Source of the DNA: Chondrus crispus
Lineage: Eukaryota > Rhodophyta > Florideophyceae > Gigartinales > Gigartinaceae
NCBI RefSeq assembly: GCF_000350225.1
Contig: NW_005179336.1
Coordinates: 1-61,338, forward strand
Direction of reading: 5' to 3'
Length of the DNA: 61,338 nt
Part shown: in pieces, positions 20,022 through 31,603 of the stretch
How positions within the stretch are numbered: position 1 is the stretch's first letter
Layout of the letters: every line of letters begins with the position of its first letter
Notes under the pieces: generated by a model
What the model was told of the DNA's origin: nothing
Seen by the model: only the letters and a program-made list of their open reading frames with translations
The model's database searches: none
Made by a program: the position numbers and the translations under genes

Positions 20022-22075
20022 CTACCGTGAGTTGGAGCTCGTGAGATGCAGATATTGCAGCCATTGGTGTCGGAACGTTTTCTTGTTGCCTCGGGTTGCA
20101 CTTGTCTTAACCTGAGCTAGATGCTCTGCATGATGTGCGGGTGAGCGCCTGTAGTCACTTTTATCCATTTCTCCTGGGTAGAAATGATATCACCATTGGA
20201 ACGAAGGACTCACGACCGTGAGTACGAAGATTCCGCGTCGGAGAAGGTGAAAAAGAATGACATGCGCTCCCTTTCTAGAAGGACATCAGCAGTGCTTTTC
20301 AGGACTTCATTGGGCCCCAAGAGCCGGGACGACGGCGAGTATAAAACCGTGGCAGCATGGCTGTACCGCCGGGACGTCATCTTACAGTAAGATTACTAGT
20401 CGGGTTGATAGGTTTAGATACAAAACTGTACAAGTCGAAAGCTTGGTGTGTTGCGGTAAATAGGATAGTTCCACTGGCTTGAGCACAAGGCTTTGTGCAC
20501 TAAACCATCTGTCTGTAATGGATGCCACATAGAGTGACAGTGGGCACGCAAGCTGATGAGAGTGCGGCGCACCTTGCATGGTTTCGGTGCTTTCGATCAT
20601 CCTACCACGGGTAATCTCGAACTCTTGGGGCATCGACTTATTCGGCTGCAGAGACACACTCCTTGTAGGCTTTGTTCACCCCAGGCTCTAATCAAAAGCT
20701 CTGTCGACAGCTCTTGTGAACAAAACCGCAGCTCAGAAGCCTGTGGAACGTAATGTACCTAAACAAGTAATGTACAGTAGATGTGCTGCTGGGAGATTCA
20801 AAGTACTCGCAGAACATTAGTCGAAAACCTGCGGTATGCGGCACACCTACGAGGAATGTCGGCATCCGGAACTAATAAATCATAGTGAGGAAGCCTCTTG
20901 GACGCCGCAGCGAATGATGTGTGCACAAAAAGAAATAAGTACAAGTGTGGACCAGTGGACCACTGTCGTGCGGCAGATGTCTCTCTAATGATATTAGTTT
21001 GTATGAGTGAGGCAAAGAGACGAGCAAAGGTTGCTCTACAGTATATTGAGCCCCGTCGTTTCATGAATACAAATAAGCTGCATGATGAAGGCATCAAAAT
21101 TGCGACAAAGACTAGCGCAGATATCAATGGTTGAAAGTAATTCCAACAAGTAGTCCGGGATGAGATTACAGTATGAGCGCAGGACCTTGAAAACGCCGCC
21201 ATGATTTGGACAAATATGAGACTTGTCGATAGGTATTGCAGATTGTTTCAAGCTCAAGACCGCATTGTGTCAATAATTGACGAAAGAAGGCTGAGATAGA
21301 AGCTATGGGAGATAGAGGTTGCCTCGTGATGTTCGAAGACGCAGGCCCGAGAAATAAGTTGTGAGTAAGAAGGACGAAGTGTCTCGGATAATCTTGCCAT
21401 GGGGTATTGAAAACCTTTTCTTTGGGAGCCCGAGGACGTCGGAGAGTTCATTCTTGATGCAATCGTAGCAGCACAAAAATGAATCACCATAGGAATAGAG
21501 CAGTCGGAAAAAACAGACTGACGCCGAGCAAGATCGGAATAAGCCTGGGGTTGATCACCCGGCAATACATCTACGCAGGGAGGCAGCCTTTTCCTTTGTG
21601 TCATGACCGGGCCAAGCAAATATTTGCACAAAAGTAGACCGGAAAATTCCCACCAATTTCCACCATTGAGCGGGCCTCCATCACATCAGCGGGAGGCGTT
21701 CAACCCAGTCAATCGACGAAAGGTATCTACAGCTGCGGTATGAGACTGCCGGCACCCTCCAGCCAAACATGGAGCCCCACAACGAGTCCAACGATTGCCT
21801 TGAGCTCGCGATGCACTCAAGAAATGCGCCACCAAATATCGAAATATCTCGCGTCTGACCAACCAAACGCCACTACCCCCACTGCCAGCAACCCGCACAA
21901 AGCATGCCCATCTGCCCGAGCCACCGCACACCCTTCAAGATCACACCGCCCCTCCCCCTCCCCTCGGCCCCTTAACACCTTCGAGACACATCGAACTGTC
22001 CCCCTAACATTTGGCTCACGCTTCACTTCCTCCCTTGCTTCGTGCAACGCTCAGTAGGCCTCCTCTCATCACATC
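20022..22075. other. 2.05-kb intergenic region with an orphan TATA box
   Basis: No supported gene. TATAAAA at 20340-20346 has the same upstream words as the GGT promoter (GGGACGA, GAGTATAAAA), but no long frame follows. 20385-20398 is a short palindrome (CTTACAGTAAG). A 125-codon frame on the - strand (21254-21631) shows no known motif. 21900-22070 is the CT/AC-rich leader of the GWD gene. Confidence 0.5.
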
Positions 22076-25000
22076 ATGGGCGCCGGTAACGGTTCGGCTA
22101 CCACCCTCGCCGCCGACTGCAAGCACACATCAGAGATCATCGCCCACCCCCTCAAGCTCTCCGTCACCGTCTCCCCCCAAGATTCCTCCCCAAACTTGCG
22201 TCTACGTCTTGTCCGCGATGGGCCCCCGATCCAGCGAGCCGGCGAGCCCCTCATGATGCACTGGGGTGTCGTCCTCAACGAAGGCGATGACCGCTCTGTT
22301 TACATTCGCCCGCCGCAGAAAATCTGGCCCCCGAAACAGGAACCGCGCCACGGCGAGCCCAGCTTGCAGACCCCGTTTGACGACGAGGGCGTCCTGGAAT
22401 GGGATATTCCGGAGGAGCACGCCCCCGCGGGTATTGTCTTTCTGGTTTTCATTCAAGAGGGCAACGGGTGGAAGGGACAGTGGTTCAAACGCATCGATGG
22501 CGGGAGCTTTTATGTGGATCTGACGAACGCGATTAGCGAAGAAGAGAAGTCGCGGAGGGTCAAGGTATTGGAGGAGGCCAAGATGAGAGAAGACCGGGAA
22601 AAGAAGGAAGAGGAGGAGAGGGTCAGGAAAGAGGAGGAGGAGAAGGAGAGAATCAAGAAGATGGAGGAGGATATGAAATCGAAGAGGGAGGAGGAGGCCG
22701 ATACGTATTTGCAGAAGGCCACAGACGTCATGGGTATGGAAATCTTCAAGAGCATGGATGAGGACTACGAGTTTGGCCGCTTATTGATTCGCGTGCTCAT
22801 TCCAAAGGACGATAATCCTGGTGAAAGCAAGGATGAGGTGCCAGGGAAGAAGAGTTCATCTATCATTCATGTCGTGTCGACACTCGCGCTCCAAGGCTCG
22901 GATGTTTTCTTACACTGGGGTGTTAAGCACGGCCGTAACTCAGAATGGCATGCGCCCAAGCCGGACGCTTGGCCCCCAAATACTAATGCCACGGACGATG
23001 GAAAGGCAGTGCAGACCAAATTGGAACCACATGGCTCGTCTGGTGTCCGCATCGCTATCATCAAGAACTTGTCCCTGGAAGTTCTCGGGATCTTCGCAGT
23101 CATTCATGCACCGTCCGCACCTAGCCATTTGATGTGGATCAAAGCGGCGCAGGGCGGGGATCTCTTCATACCCACGATTCCTCCGCCGCCACTCCCTGGG
23201 TTGTCCTCGAAAGACGATGTTACAGATCTGTGCAAGTCAATGTTGGAGGGCGTGATTGAACGAGAGATGGAGTACGGTTCATGGACCCTAATGCACAGAT
23301 ATGGATACGCCCGGCATCTAGTTGACTCTGTTATTGGAACAGATGTGGACTGCTGGGGTGCCCTGTACGTATGGATGAGGTATTCTCAAGTTCGAGTGCT
23401 CGACTGGCAGCGGAGGTATAACACTCAGCCTCGTCAACTCAGCTGGTCGCAACTCTCCCTCGTCACGCTTCTTGCGAACAAGTTCAAGAACGTGCCGGAA
23501 GTTCGATGGTTAGCTCGTTTAGTCATGTCCTGCGTTGGCCGCGGTGGCTCTGGAGACCTTGGTCAACGGATCCGTGACGATATTCTTGTAATCCTTCGAC
23601 ACCACAGGGACTGGAAACATGGTTCCATGATGGAACAGTGGCATCAGAAGCTTCACAACAATACAAGCCCGGATGATGTCATCATTTGTGATGCCCTCAT
23701 TGCGTTTTGGAACGCAAACGGTGACATGGGAGCATACTGGCATGTCATTTATTCCAATGGCTTGAACAAGGAAAGGATGGCCGCGTATGAGCAACCTATT
23801 ACTGCTGAGCCAGACCATCCTTCGCACTTGAAGGGCACGATGCTTCATGAGCTTGGTAGGTACGGGGATCTGTTGAGACAAGTCCATCTCGGTACGGACT
23901 TGAATTCAATTGTGCATCGATGCCAGGGTTTCCTTGACGGAGGGGTTCGGGACCAAGTGAATGGCTTCATGCACGCGCGGTCTTCAGGATCAACCATAAC
24001 GGACATCCTCCGCTCTGTTGCGCACGCGCGAAAGGGGGTTGCCAATCAAGTCACGTTCTCGGACCACTTGAGTGATGAACAGAGGCGTGACATGATCTTC
24101 CTGGATTTGGCCATAGAATCGGAATCCAGGCGCTTACTGGAAGGTACGCATGGTGTCGGCCATGACGGGACTTTATGGTCTCATCTCACAGCCATCCGAG
24201 CAGCAGCTACTGCCTTGAAGATTTCCGAAGCAGGGCAGAACACAGAAGGGGAACTTGACAGAGCAATAAACGATACAATGGCTGTCATAGATCGACTCGG
24301 TCAGCAAGGGGAATCCCACGATGTCGGGCTCAGGGCAGCAGCTGCAATGTCAATCATGAGAAACGCTTTGACCGACATTGTTGATCGATATGCAAGAAAA
24401 TTGGGGCCACTGGCCAAATGCTTGGGAATGGCTTTTCATGGTGAGAGGCACATTGTTGACACTTTCATTGAGGAAGCTGTTCGCGGTGGTCCAGCCTATT
24501 CACTGTCTTACCTGCTGAGAAGGGCAGACCCAGCCGTACGCCGAGTTGCACAACTTGGTCCATTCTCCGTCATTTCTCCTTTGGAGAAGGAAACAAAGGG
24601 GCCAGTAGTTGTCTTCGACAAGCTGCGTGAGTCTGAAGGAGCGAAATTTAAGCGTGGAACCGTTGTCATAGCAAACACATGTGATGGCGATGAGGATGTT
24701 CCAGAAAAGACCGCATACGTGGTCATTGGTTCTTCTGTCGATGTCCTATCCCATGTTGCCGTTCGTGCCCGCAACGAACACCACGGGCTTGTAGCCTGTC
24801 TGGATGCTGAGAAGTTGGCTGAACTCCGATTACTTCACGGCTGCATTGTTAAAGCCAAACTGACTGGCGAAGACTTTGTAGTTGATATCATCGATGACTC
24901 TGGGCGCATGCATCCGAGCGTTGGTATTCAACCTGTCATGAAAAGGGTGAAGTCTTCGGGCCTAATCACGCCTCCAAGTGGTCTGATGTCACCACCGGGA

Positions 25001-26137
25001 GGACTTGTTGCCTCTAAAGATAAGCTGAGGGCCCGAGATGCTTTTGGCTTCATGAAGCAGCTAAGTGACCGGTCGTTGCAAGAACTTGGCAAGAAGAAGA
25101 AGGCAGTTTCTTTTCGACAAACTGCTGCTCCGTGGGCAATTCGTCCGTCGGAATTTAACACTGAATTGGTTGGCTCGAAATCTTTGAACTTGCAAAGGCT
25201 GAGAGCCCTCGGTCTACCTGACTGGATCAAAACCCCTCCCTCGGTGGCTATCCCGAACGGGGCGATGCGAAAGGTAATGAATTTCGACACAAATTCGGAC
25301 TTGTTCCAGGAGTATGAGCGCTTGAAAAAAGAGATTGCAGCAGCCAAACCAGTAGCCAAATCCATCGATCACATCTCTAATCTTCGGGCAGAGGTGAAGC
25401 TCTGTCAGAAGATTAAGGATGTGATCTTGAGCCTGGAATCTCCCGACGGATTGAAAGAGACCCTGCGAGGTGTACTCGACGACCTTGGCTGTGAAACGAT
25501 TGATGAGTCTCTGCCAGGTGCTTGGACAGCCATCAAGGGAGTCTGGGCAAGCATTTGGAATGACAGGGCGCACCTCGCGCGTTATAAACTGAAGCTTAGT
25601 GCTGATGATGTGGAAATGGCGGTTTTATGTCAAAAAGTCATAGACGCAGATTTCGCTTTCGTCATACACACCACTAATCCTTTAACAGGTGATCAAAACG
25701 AGATTTACGCCGAGGTTGTGATTGGGCTTGGGGAAACACTAGTCGGTAATGCACCAGGCCAGGCCTTGGGTTTCACCGTAAGGAAAGATCAAGACTTGGA
25801 TACCGTAACACCGATTGTGCGCTGCTACCCCAGCAAGCCGATCGCGTTGGTTGGCGGAGAGTTCATTTTCCGCTCGGACAGTAACGCTGAAGATTTAGAC
25901 GGATTTGCTGGAGCCGGCCTTCACGATTCCATTCCACTCGCTAAGAACGGGGCTGTCCATATTGACTACGCAGAGGAAAGGATAATGAAGGACGACGAAT
26001 TTCGCAATTTCTTGATGAGAGGTATTGCTAAGATTGGCGTGGAAGTTGAGGAAACAATGGGCGGCATTGCGCAGGACATCGAAGGATGCTTCAAGGACGG
26101 CGAGTTCTATGTTGTTCAATCCAGACCGCAAGTGTAG
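22076..26137 (+). CDS. GWD: Alpha-glucan water dikinase (cytosolic starch phosphorylation)
   Basis: GWD transfers the beta-phosphate of ATP to glucosyl residues of starch through a phosphohistidine, which opens the granule for breakdown. This 1353-residue protein is complete. Two CBM45-like starch-binding regions lie at about 18-150 (MMHWGVV, WKGQWFKR) and 255-375 (FLHWGVKHGRNSEW). They are separated by a highly charged E/K/R helix (about 155-210), probably a single alpha-helix or coiled coil. The catalytic His is near residue 893 in DVLSHVAVRARN. The C-terminal nucleotide-binding domain has ELVGSKSLNL, EVVIGLGETLVGN, FRSDSNAEDLDGFAGAG and ends in VQSRPQV. It starts directly with a CBM region and lacks a transit peptide, which fits starch in the red-algal cytosol. 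No introns are seen over 4 kb. Confidence 0.95.
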   Translation: MGAGNGSATTLAADCKHTSEIIAHPLKLSVTVSPQDSSPNLRLRLVRDGPPIQRAGEPLMMHWGVVLNEGDDRSVYIRPPQKIWPPKQEPRHGEPSLQTPFDDEGVLEWDIPEEHAPAGIVFLVFIQEGNGWKGQWFKRIDGGSFYVDLTNAISEEEKSRRVKVLEEAKMREDREKKEEEERVRKEEEEKERIKKMEEDMKSKREEEADTYLQKATDVMGMEIFKSMDEDYEFGRLLIRVLIPKDDNPGESKDEVPGKKSSSIIHVVSTLALQGSDVFLHWGVKHGRNSEWHAPKPDAWPPNTNATDDGKAVQTKLEPHGSSGVRIAIIKNLSLEVLGIFAVIHAPSAPSHLMWIKAAQGGDLFIPTIPPPPLPGLSSKDDVTDLCKSMLEGVIEREMEYGSWTLMHRYGYARHLVDSVIGTDVDCWGALYVWMRYSQVRVLDWQRRYNTQPRQLSWSQLSLVTLLANKFKNVPEVRWLARLVMSCVGRGGSGDLGQRIRDDILVILRHHRDWKHGSMMEQWHQKLHNNTSPDDVIICDALIAFWNANGDMGAYWHVIYSNGLNKERMAAYEQPITAEPDHPSHLKGTMLHELGRYGDLLRQVHLGTDLNSIVHRCQGFLDGGVRDQVNGFMHARSSGSTITDILRSVAHARKGVANQVTFSDHLSDEQRRDMIFLDLAIESESRRLLEGTHGVGHDGTLWSHLTAIRAAATALKISEAGQNTEGELDRAINDTMAVIDRLGQQGESHDVGLRAAAAMSIMRNALTDIVDRYARKLGPLAKCLGMAFHGERHIVDTFIEEAVRGGPAYSLSYLLRRADPAVRRVAQLGPFSVISPLEKETKGPVVVFDKLRESEGAKFKRGTVVIANTCDGDEDVPEKTAYVVIGSSVDVLSHVAVRARNEHHGLVACLDAEKLAELRLLHGCIVKAKLTGEDFVVDIIDDSGRMHPSVGIQPVMKRVKSSGLITPPSGLMSPPGGLVASKDKLRARDAFGFMKQLSDRSLQELGKKKKAVSFRQTAAPWAIRPSEFNTELVGSKSLNLQRLRALGLPDWIKTPPSVAIPNGAMRKVMNFDTNSDLFQEYERLKKEIAAAKPVAKSIDHISNLRAEVKLCQKIKDVILSLESPDGLKETLRGVLDDLGCETIDESLPGAWTAIKGVWASIWNDRAHLARYKLKLSADDVEMAVLCQKVIDADFAFVIHTTNPLTGDQNEIYAEVVIGLGETLVGNAPGQALGFTVRKDQDLDTVTPIVRCYPSKPIALVGGEFIFRSDSNAEDLDGFAGAGLHDSIPLAKNGAVHIDYAEERIMKDDEFRNFLMRGIAKIGVEVEETMGGIAQDIEGCFKDGEFYVVQSRPQV

Positions 26138-26922
26138 TTTAATGTGTAGACGTAGTACTGGCACCGCACCTTACAGAATAGGCGGACGTTCATGCGAATG
26201 TGTTATCATTGAAACACATGCACCATCGACGTAACGACCCGCGTGGATGTGACGTGCTTGACCCCATTCGTTGTTGTGTGGATGGTTGACATCATTAACT
26301 GATACAGTAGCTCGATTGCTATGTCGCATTTCAATGAATTGTGCCCCGCTGATTCATATGGAAGAACCTGAGCTTAAAAAGGAAGTCTAATATCTTCATC
26401 AGCCCTTTGTCATTGAAATGAAGAGCCATCACAGACATCAACATGCCCTGTTTTTGCGCAAAGTCCTTGTTCTTCGTCTGTCTTTTGAACTTTTATGTTA
26501 AGGTCTAGGGTCTAGGAACAGATACGGATTGAGCCCCGATATTCAGAAGTTCTAGATGCATACCGTGCATAGCTCACATGAAAGCTTGGTGGATCTCTGG
26601 GAGGGCGATGAAGTCATCTTCACGCGATGGATGTGGTCGTAGAAGAATGTATCCAACGAAGCGGAGCAGCAGAAGTCTCGGAGAAAACCGGACCAGACAC
26701 AGGCCCCGTGACCTCTTTCACGCGTTTAGACTGATGGAAGCATGAAACGTTGTAAGAAGGACACTGAGCAGCAATGGCCAACATTGAGAAGATCTCTCCC
26801 TCTGGTAATCTCGTTCAGAACCAGTGTGAAGCTATTCCAGTAGTTCAGACAGTCAGTGACCAAACCTTTATTCGACCAATCCTTTATTCTTCAATTTGGG
26901 AATATGATAAAATTTGTGTGTG
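26138..26922. other. Intergenic region before the copia element
   Basis: About 780 bp with no supported gene. The last five bases, GTGTG (26918-26922), are the left target-site duplication of the copia element. Confidence 0.6.
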
Positions 26923-27239
26923 TGATGGAGGGGACAGTCTGCCGATGGCGGGTAGCCCCGAAAAACATCTAAATTTAATGTGGCTGTACTGTGGTCGCCG
27001 CTGGTGCGGCGGCGAATAAATAGAGGGCTCAAGTCCGGCGTCCATCTGATTCCCCGGGGGTATCCGCTACCCATTCTCCTCTCGCCGGCCAATCCTCTCG
27101 AGCACCATCTCGAGACGATCTTTCCCCGTCGGCGAAATCCCCAACGTTCGCCTCCCTCTTCCCCTGTTATCCTTCGCCGCTACGCGCGACCGCATTCCAG
27201 CAGTGCTACTAACATCCTTGTGCACTCCCGCCTACCATA
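26923..27239 (+). repeat. 5' LTR of the copia element
   Basis: It starts TGATGGAGGGG and ends CTACCATA. It contains a TAAATAGAGGG box near 27018, probably the TATA region of the LTR promoter. TGGGCCCGGGAGG begins 5 bp after its end and may be a primer-binding site, but it also overlaps the gag ATG (27243). The tRNA was not identified. Confidence 0.9.
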
Positions 27240-27242
27240 GTT

Positions 27243-28586
27243 ATGGGCCCGGGAGGAAAGTCAGGAAAATTATCCGGTTTCTTCGATCCACCTGTCTTCT
27301 CACCGGATGGGGACCTAGAGTCATGGCGCAAGAGAGTTGGTCAATGGGCGGACTCTCTCAAAGTGGCGCATGAAGAAGGCACAGATAGGACCTTCCAAAC
27401 TATCTTCAAGCTCTTGGGGCGAACACTCTACGATTGCGGTTTTCCCGATGCGCAAAAGGCCATCGTTGATGAAGCTCAATCGAAAGGGCAAGTGGACTAC
27501 TTGCAGATGGAAGATCCGGTTGAAGCAGCTTTACAAATTGTCAAACTTGTGGCTGTAGATCCTCCCATCTCAATGTTCACCCGCCTTATATCCTCATACC
27601 AAAAGGTGATATCCTGTAGGAGAGATCGAAGTGAAAAGCTCTCTACCTTCGTATCAAGATTTTGAGGCCTCGCTGCGAAGCATCTTTTACACTCCAATGC
27701 ATGCTCCTCGTCCCAAATAGGGGAAGTTTTGGCCATAACTTTGCTCAATAATGCCAATCTGGAGGACAGAACACTGACAAACGCAAAGCTCCAGCTAATT
27801 TCGCACGCCGAAGCACGTTCCAAGGAGAAGAAAAAAGATGCTGCTTCTATCGAGTCAGTTCCTAAGGAAGGTCTGTTGGAACTTCAAAAGCTGAACGACC
27901 AGCTTCATAGTCTTGATGCTCCAATTTGTGAATCCGACATGTCGTCTGCAGACTTTAAGAAAGCACTCATGGACTACCGCTCGAAAAACGTCAGCATTTG
28001 TCGCCAACTGAACAAGGTCGTGAAGCAGATGAAGGTCAACACTGAAGCCGCTTCGGTCATAACAAGTGTTGCCGATCGTTTCTTGTCTCAGAACAAGTCT
28101 TGTCGTCTCCCTTTAGACGATGCGGTTATCGTCCTCCGCAATTTGACCCAAACGTCGACTATGGACTCCCCCCAGTTTTCAATGAAGGATGTTCAGGCCA
28201 TGGTTGACAGAAAGGTCAGAACCTTCCTTACCTCGCAGTCCAATACCCCTACGGCACCAGTGTTGTCTTGTTTGGGTGGCATCAACCTGTCAAAGACATC
28301 AGGAGTCCCTTCTTATCAACGCGGATCCAAGAAAGGAAACGGGAGCTCTCTTCACAACAGACAGAAGAGGTCTTGGAATGGAGCGCAAGGCAACAGCGCT
28401 ATTTGTTACGACTGCGGTGAGACCGGTCACTATCGTGGCGACGAAATTTGTAGAGAGCCAAGTGCCTTCACTCGAAAGAAGAAGCTTCGCCAGTCGGAGA
28501 ATACCGCCGACCGCCCTCCTACTGGATCAAACGGACCAGGTTTTTTTCGGAAAGGCTCCCGAATGGGTCAAGGCAGATCAGCCTAA
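27243..28586 (+). pseudogene. copia gag, broken by one in-frame TGA
   Basis: A single frame from ATG 27243 to TAA 28586 (447 codons) is interrupted only by TGA at 27663-27665. The sequence on both sides of that stop reads as one protein (…FVSRF, then GLAAKHLL…). The N-terminal half is a helical capsid-like region. The C-terminal part has a zinc knuckle, CYDCGETGHYRGDEIC (CX2CX4HX6C, one or two residues longer than the usual CCHC in the last gap), in a basic region. The stop is best explained as a nonsense mutation, since TGA ends several host genes here. Confidence 0.8.
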
Positions 28587-29391
28587 TTTCGCAACCCGGA
28601 GCCCCCTCACAAGTACAACCTGCCTTCATGGACCCTAATCCCATTATTGATCCGGGATGTCTGCGAAGCGTAGGTGGCATCACTTCAGTTGCAGCACTCT
28701 GCAAGGCACTGGATATGCCATTGCATCTCCGACCGCTCGACTGAGAGCCTTTTCTTCATGGTTACGGCGAGAACTGTAGCGACGCTCAACTCACTATAGG
28801 AGTCCGGGATCTACCCCTCATCGATTTGTCCGGCATCCATGTCCGAGTTCCATTCTATGTGACAAAAGGAAATGGAACGCTGCTCGTAGGAAATGAAATC
28901 CTCCATCAGTTCATATCAACTCGGACCCAAGAACCTCCTAGTTATTCCCACAAAAGTCCGAGGCCTGTCAGCGAAGGAACTGTGCTTTCAAACATACATT
29001 GAGCCCACTTCTTCGTCCTATCAGGATGCTGTCAGGACGTATCTCTTGGTTGTCCCTTCGAAAACTTCATCCTTTCGAACTTTCTTCACATCTGTGTCTT
29101 CCTTCGCATCATCAACTGAGAGCAGAACAGACCACATGGAGAAACGATTTACCTATGGCAAAATCGCGGGCAGATTTGCCTCCAAGCTCCATGGGTACTC
29201 GCATTTATCTTTCGAAGATATGAAGACGCTTTGCCAGCGTGGTGACGTATTGACACCAATGCTTGAACAAGCGCTTCGGAAAGCAGATAGCCGCTGCTCA
29301 AGTTGTAAGCAAACTGGAAGACCGGCAAACTCCAGGAAAATATCATTTTCAAGGATATTGGGATCGTTCAACAAACACGTCCAGCTCGACT
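28587..29391 (+). pseudogene. copia pol, 5' part: protease-like and integrase zinc domain
   Basis: The second frame relative to gag shows PIIDPGCLRSVGG, an aspartic-protease active site in which the usual D-T/S-G is D-P-G. An in-frame TGA follows at 28742. After a frameshift near 29000 the frame used by gag carries the integrase zinc module LHGYSHLS...CSSC (H-x3-H, C-x2-C) and HVQLD, the first acid of the integrase core. Coding stops exactly where the CACTA element begins. Confidence 0.8.
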
Positions 29392-29404
29392 CACTACGAG
29401 GTCA
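29392..29404 (+). repeat. Left terminal inverted repeat of the CACTA element
   Basis: CACTACGAGGTCA begins directly after the CT target duplication. About 490 bp of AT-rich, gene-free subterminal sequence follows, up to the end of the first gene at 29898. Confidence 0.85.
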
Positions 29405-29897
29405 GATTTTCAATATCTGAAATGATTTTTTAGAATGGCCCGGTAGATTTAGTGGTTCGAAATTTGTTTTAGATTTTTTGGCGCGCGCGCAGCACACTTT
29501 TCTGATCGTATCAAACCTACCGCTGGTCAAGCTTGATGAGCCATTCTTAATGTAAAATATAGTATAGGACGGATATCTGTTAGTTTCTACTAGATCCAGG
29601 CTGATATTGTACTGGTGCGCACCAACACTTTGAAGCTGCATAGTGTGGCCATCCACGTGTGGAAAATGGGAAGGAGCTTAGTTCATTGCTCGAGATCGCT
29701 TCAGTGTAAATGTATCGCAGCGTCGTTTATTAGTAGCCGTAAACTACATTACTATACATTACCGCCAGCGGTGTTGGGTGAACCCGGCACATCCTGTTGA
29801 CCAACAGTTCCCGGGTGCACCGGACTGACAATTTCGTTCATCGCATCTTCGTTCAGCTCTCGACGCGCGTCCGCGCAATGCGAGTCCCCCACAAACA

Positions 29898-31403
29898 TCA
29901 CATATGGCATACTTTCCAGCACACTGGCGGCCGCTCGAGCCTTTTCCTGTCCCTCTTAGACCAGTGCCCGGAAACCTCTTGCGCTCTCCGCCACACCAAA
30001 TGAAAAGCCCGACTGGGCAGAGGAACTGCGCTTGACACATTTGGGTCTTCCACTATGGACGGCCTCCGCCTAGTACAACGCAGGCCTGCATCGAAGGTCT
30101 TGCTTTCCGAGTCCCATATGCGGTTGTTCCTGAACAACACAAGCTCTCCGCTCCCGGGGTTAGCAACATCCCTTTCGAAGGTGTTTCCGCAACTGTGCCC
30201 TACAAAACCTGCAGCGGGGGCCCCGACATCGTTCGAATATACATACGTACCCATCAACCTCAACATTCCGACCCCCGCACTGCCCTCCTTCTTCAACATC
30301 GCAAGACGGTCCGCCTTATGGTATAATCCCAGAAATGAACAAAGCCCTGCCATGCGATTGAACAGTATGTAGAATGTCTGCGATGTCCCGGCTGGGCCCT
30401 GTGTCTCTGCATACTCAGGATAGAACACCAGGCGCAATGTCGAGTCCTCGACCATGCAGCCGTATAGATTCCTCGCTATCAACTCAAAATCTGCCAGCTC
30501 GCAATCCGCAACGACCCGAATGAAGCTCTGCGTCATACCCCATAAGGTCCCTATATTCATTTTGTCGGCCGACGTTTGTTCAATATGACTTGACGGCTTA
30601 CGCAGCGACTTCTGCACTGCGACTTCCAGGCGGTGGCGCAGAAAGTTCACTATCTCCAGCACGGACTCATCCCTTGTCGACGACAGCCCCTCCGATATCC
30701 GACAACTGTTTAGCTCGACCTTCCGATTTAGCATGTCTACTTGGCCAAGTACTTGTGCATGGCTTTTCCTCAGTCGATCAACGATATCTGCGAGTTCTTT
30801 CATCCGGTACTGGTCAACAACTCTCCGCCTCTTACTGTTTTTTGCAATATCATCTCCAGTCCAGTCTCTATCCGCTTCATCCATCCCGTCATGAGCCTGT
30901 GGAATAACTAGCGTCCGCCATGTCAGTACCGGATTTTTATTCTCGTCTCCATCCAGCTCCGCGCGTCTCAATAAACGGCCAACAACGAATTCCACTTGAT
31001 GAATATGATCACCGTATGCAGCCTTCTCCTCGTATTCCATAGTACCTGTCGCCAACACCTGAACCTTATCGTTTGCGGCCGTGGCGGGAGCATCCTCAAT
31101 ATCCGTTACTTGCGCGCTGCACCACGTTGCTTCGTCGTCATCGTCTTCCAACATCCATAGAACCTCGACGAAATCATTCGGTAGAGGCAGCGCTTCTCTT
31201 TCTCGGCATGCCCGAAGGCGTTGCATTCCTCTGTCAAGGCGGACGCCACTTATCTTGTCGAAGATACGCGATAGGCGATCTCTGAGATGGTTCGGACGGG
31301 AAATAGCCTTGTCGTGTGGCGAGCGCGGATTCGGTCTGGGCATACCCCAGATATCCGCAATCCAAGCATTCTCCGGGGAGATTTCTATTGTCCAACGACT
31401 CAT
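29898..31403 (-). CDS. CACTA-borne gene A, unknown 501-residue protein
   Basis: An intact frame with an ATG start (31403). I do not recognise a family. The N-terminal half is charged and includes VEVLWMLEDDDDEATWCSAQV, with an aromatic pattern loosely like a Tudor or chromo barrel. A basic KNSKRRRVV patch near residue 195 could be a nuclear signal. A predicted coiled coil follows (MKELADIVDRLRKSHAQVLGQVDMLNRKVE), then a more globular hydrophobic region (SQTFYILFNRMAGLCSFLGLYHKADRL). It is transcribed away from gene B, with 200 bp between the two starts, suggesting a shared promoter. The intact frame contrasts with the decayed transposase of the same element. GCGGCCGC occurs once, near its 3' end. 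Confidence 0.6.
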   Translation of the reverse strand: MSRWTIEISPENAWIADIWGMPRPNPRSPHDKAISRPNHLRDRLSRIFDKISGVRLDRGMQRLRACREREALPLPNDFVEVLWMLEDDDDEATWCSAQVTDIEDAPATAANDKVQVLATGTMEYEEKAAYGDHIHQVEFVVGRLLRRAELDGDENKNPVLTWRTLVIPQAHDGMDEADRDWTGDDIAKNSKRRRVVDQYRMKELADIVDRLRKSHAQVLGQVDMLNRKVELNSCRISEGLSSTRDESVLEIVNFLRHRLEVAVQKSLRKPSSHIEQTSADKMNIGTLWGMTQSFIRVVADCELADFELIARNLYGCMVEDSTLRLVFYPEYAETQGPAGTSQTFYILFNRMAGLCSFLGLYHKADRLAMLKKEGSAGVGMLRLMGTYVYSNDVGAPAAGFVGHSCGNTFERDVANPGSGELVLFRNNRIWDSESKTFDAGLRCTRRRPSIVEDPNVSSAVPLPSRAFHLVWRRAQEVSGHWSKRDRKRLERPPVCWKVCHM

Positions 31404-31603
31404 TCAAGCACCCCCGAACAGGAATTTTCTAACAAAATGGAAGAGTCGTGGCCATTCACAGTACGTTTGTGGGCGTTTTCACATTGATATTCACCAATAC
31501 TGTAATGGGTGGCCTTTAGGCCAGCCGGCCAACTTTTTCACATGCTGTTATAGCTGCAGGTTCTTCGTATCCAGAAATTGAAGAACACCGCCCCTTTTTC
31601 CCA
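31404..31603. promoter_or_regulatory. Putative bidirectional promoter between CACTA genes A and B
   Basis: This 200-bp gap lies between two divergent ATG codons. No clear TATA box is seen; AT-rich stretches occur near 31420-31440 and 31480-31500. The role is inferred only from the gene arrangement. Confidence 0.35.

Noticed and set aside
21254..21631. 125-codon frame on the - strand between GGT and GWD
   Set aside because: A plausible composition but no motif, no homology I can name and no promoter signal; not enough to call a gene.
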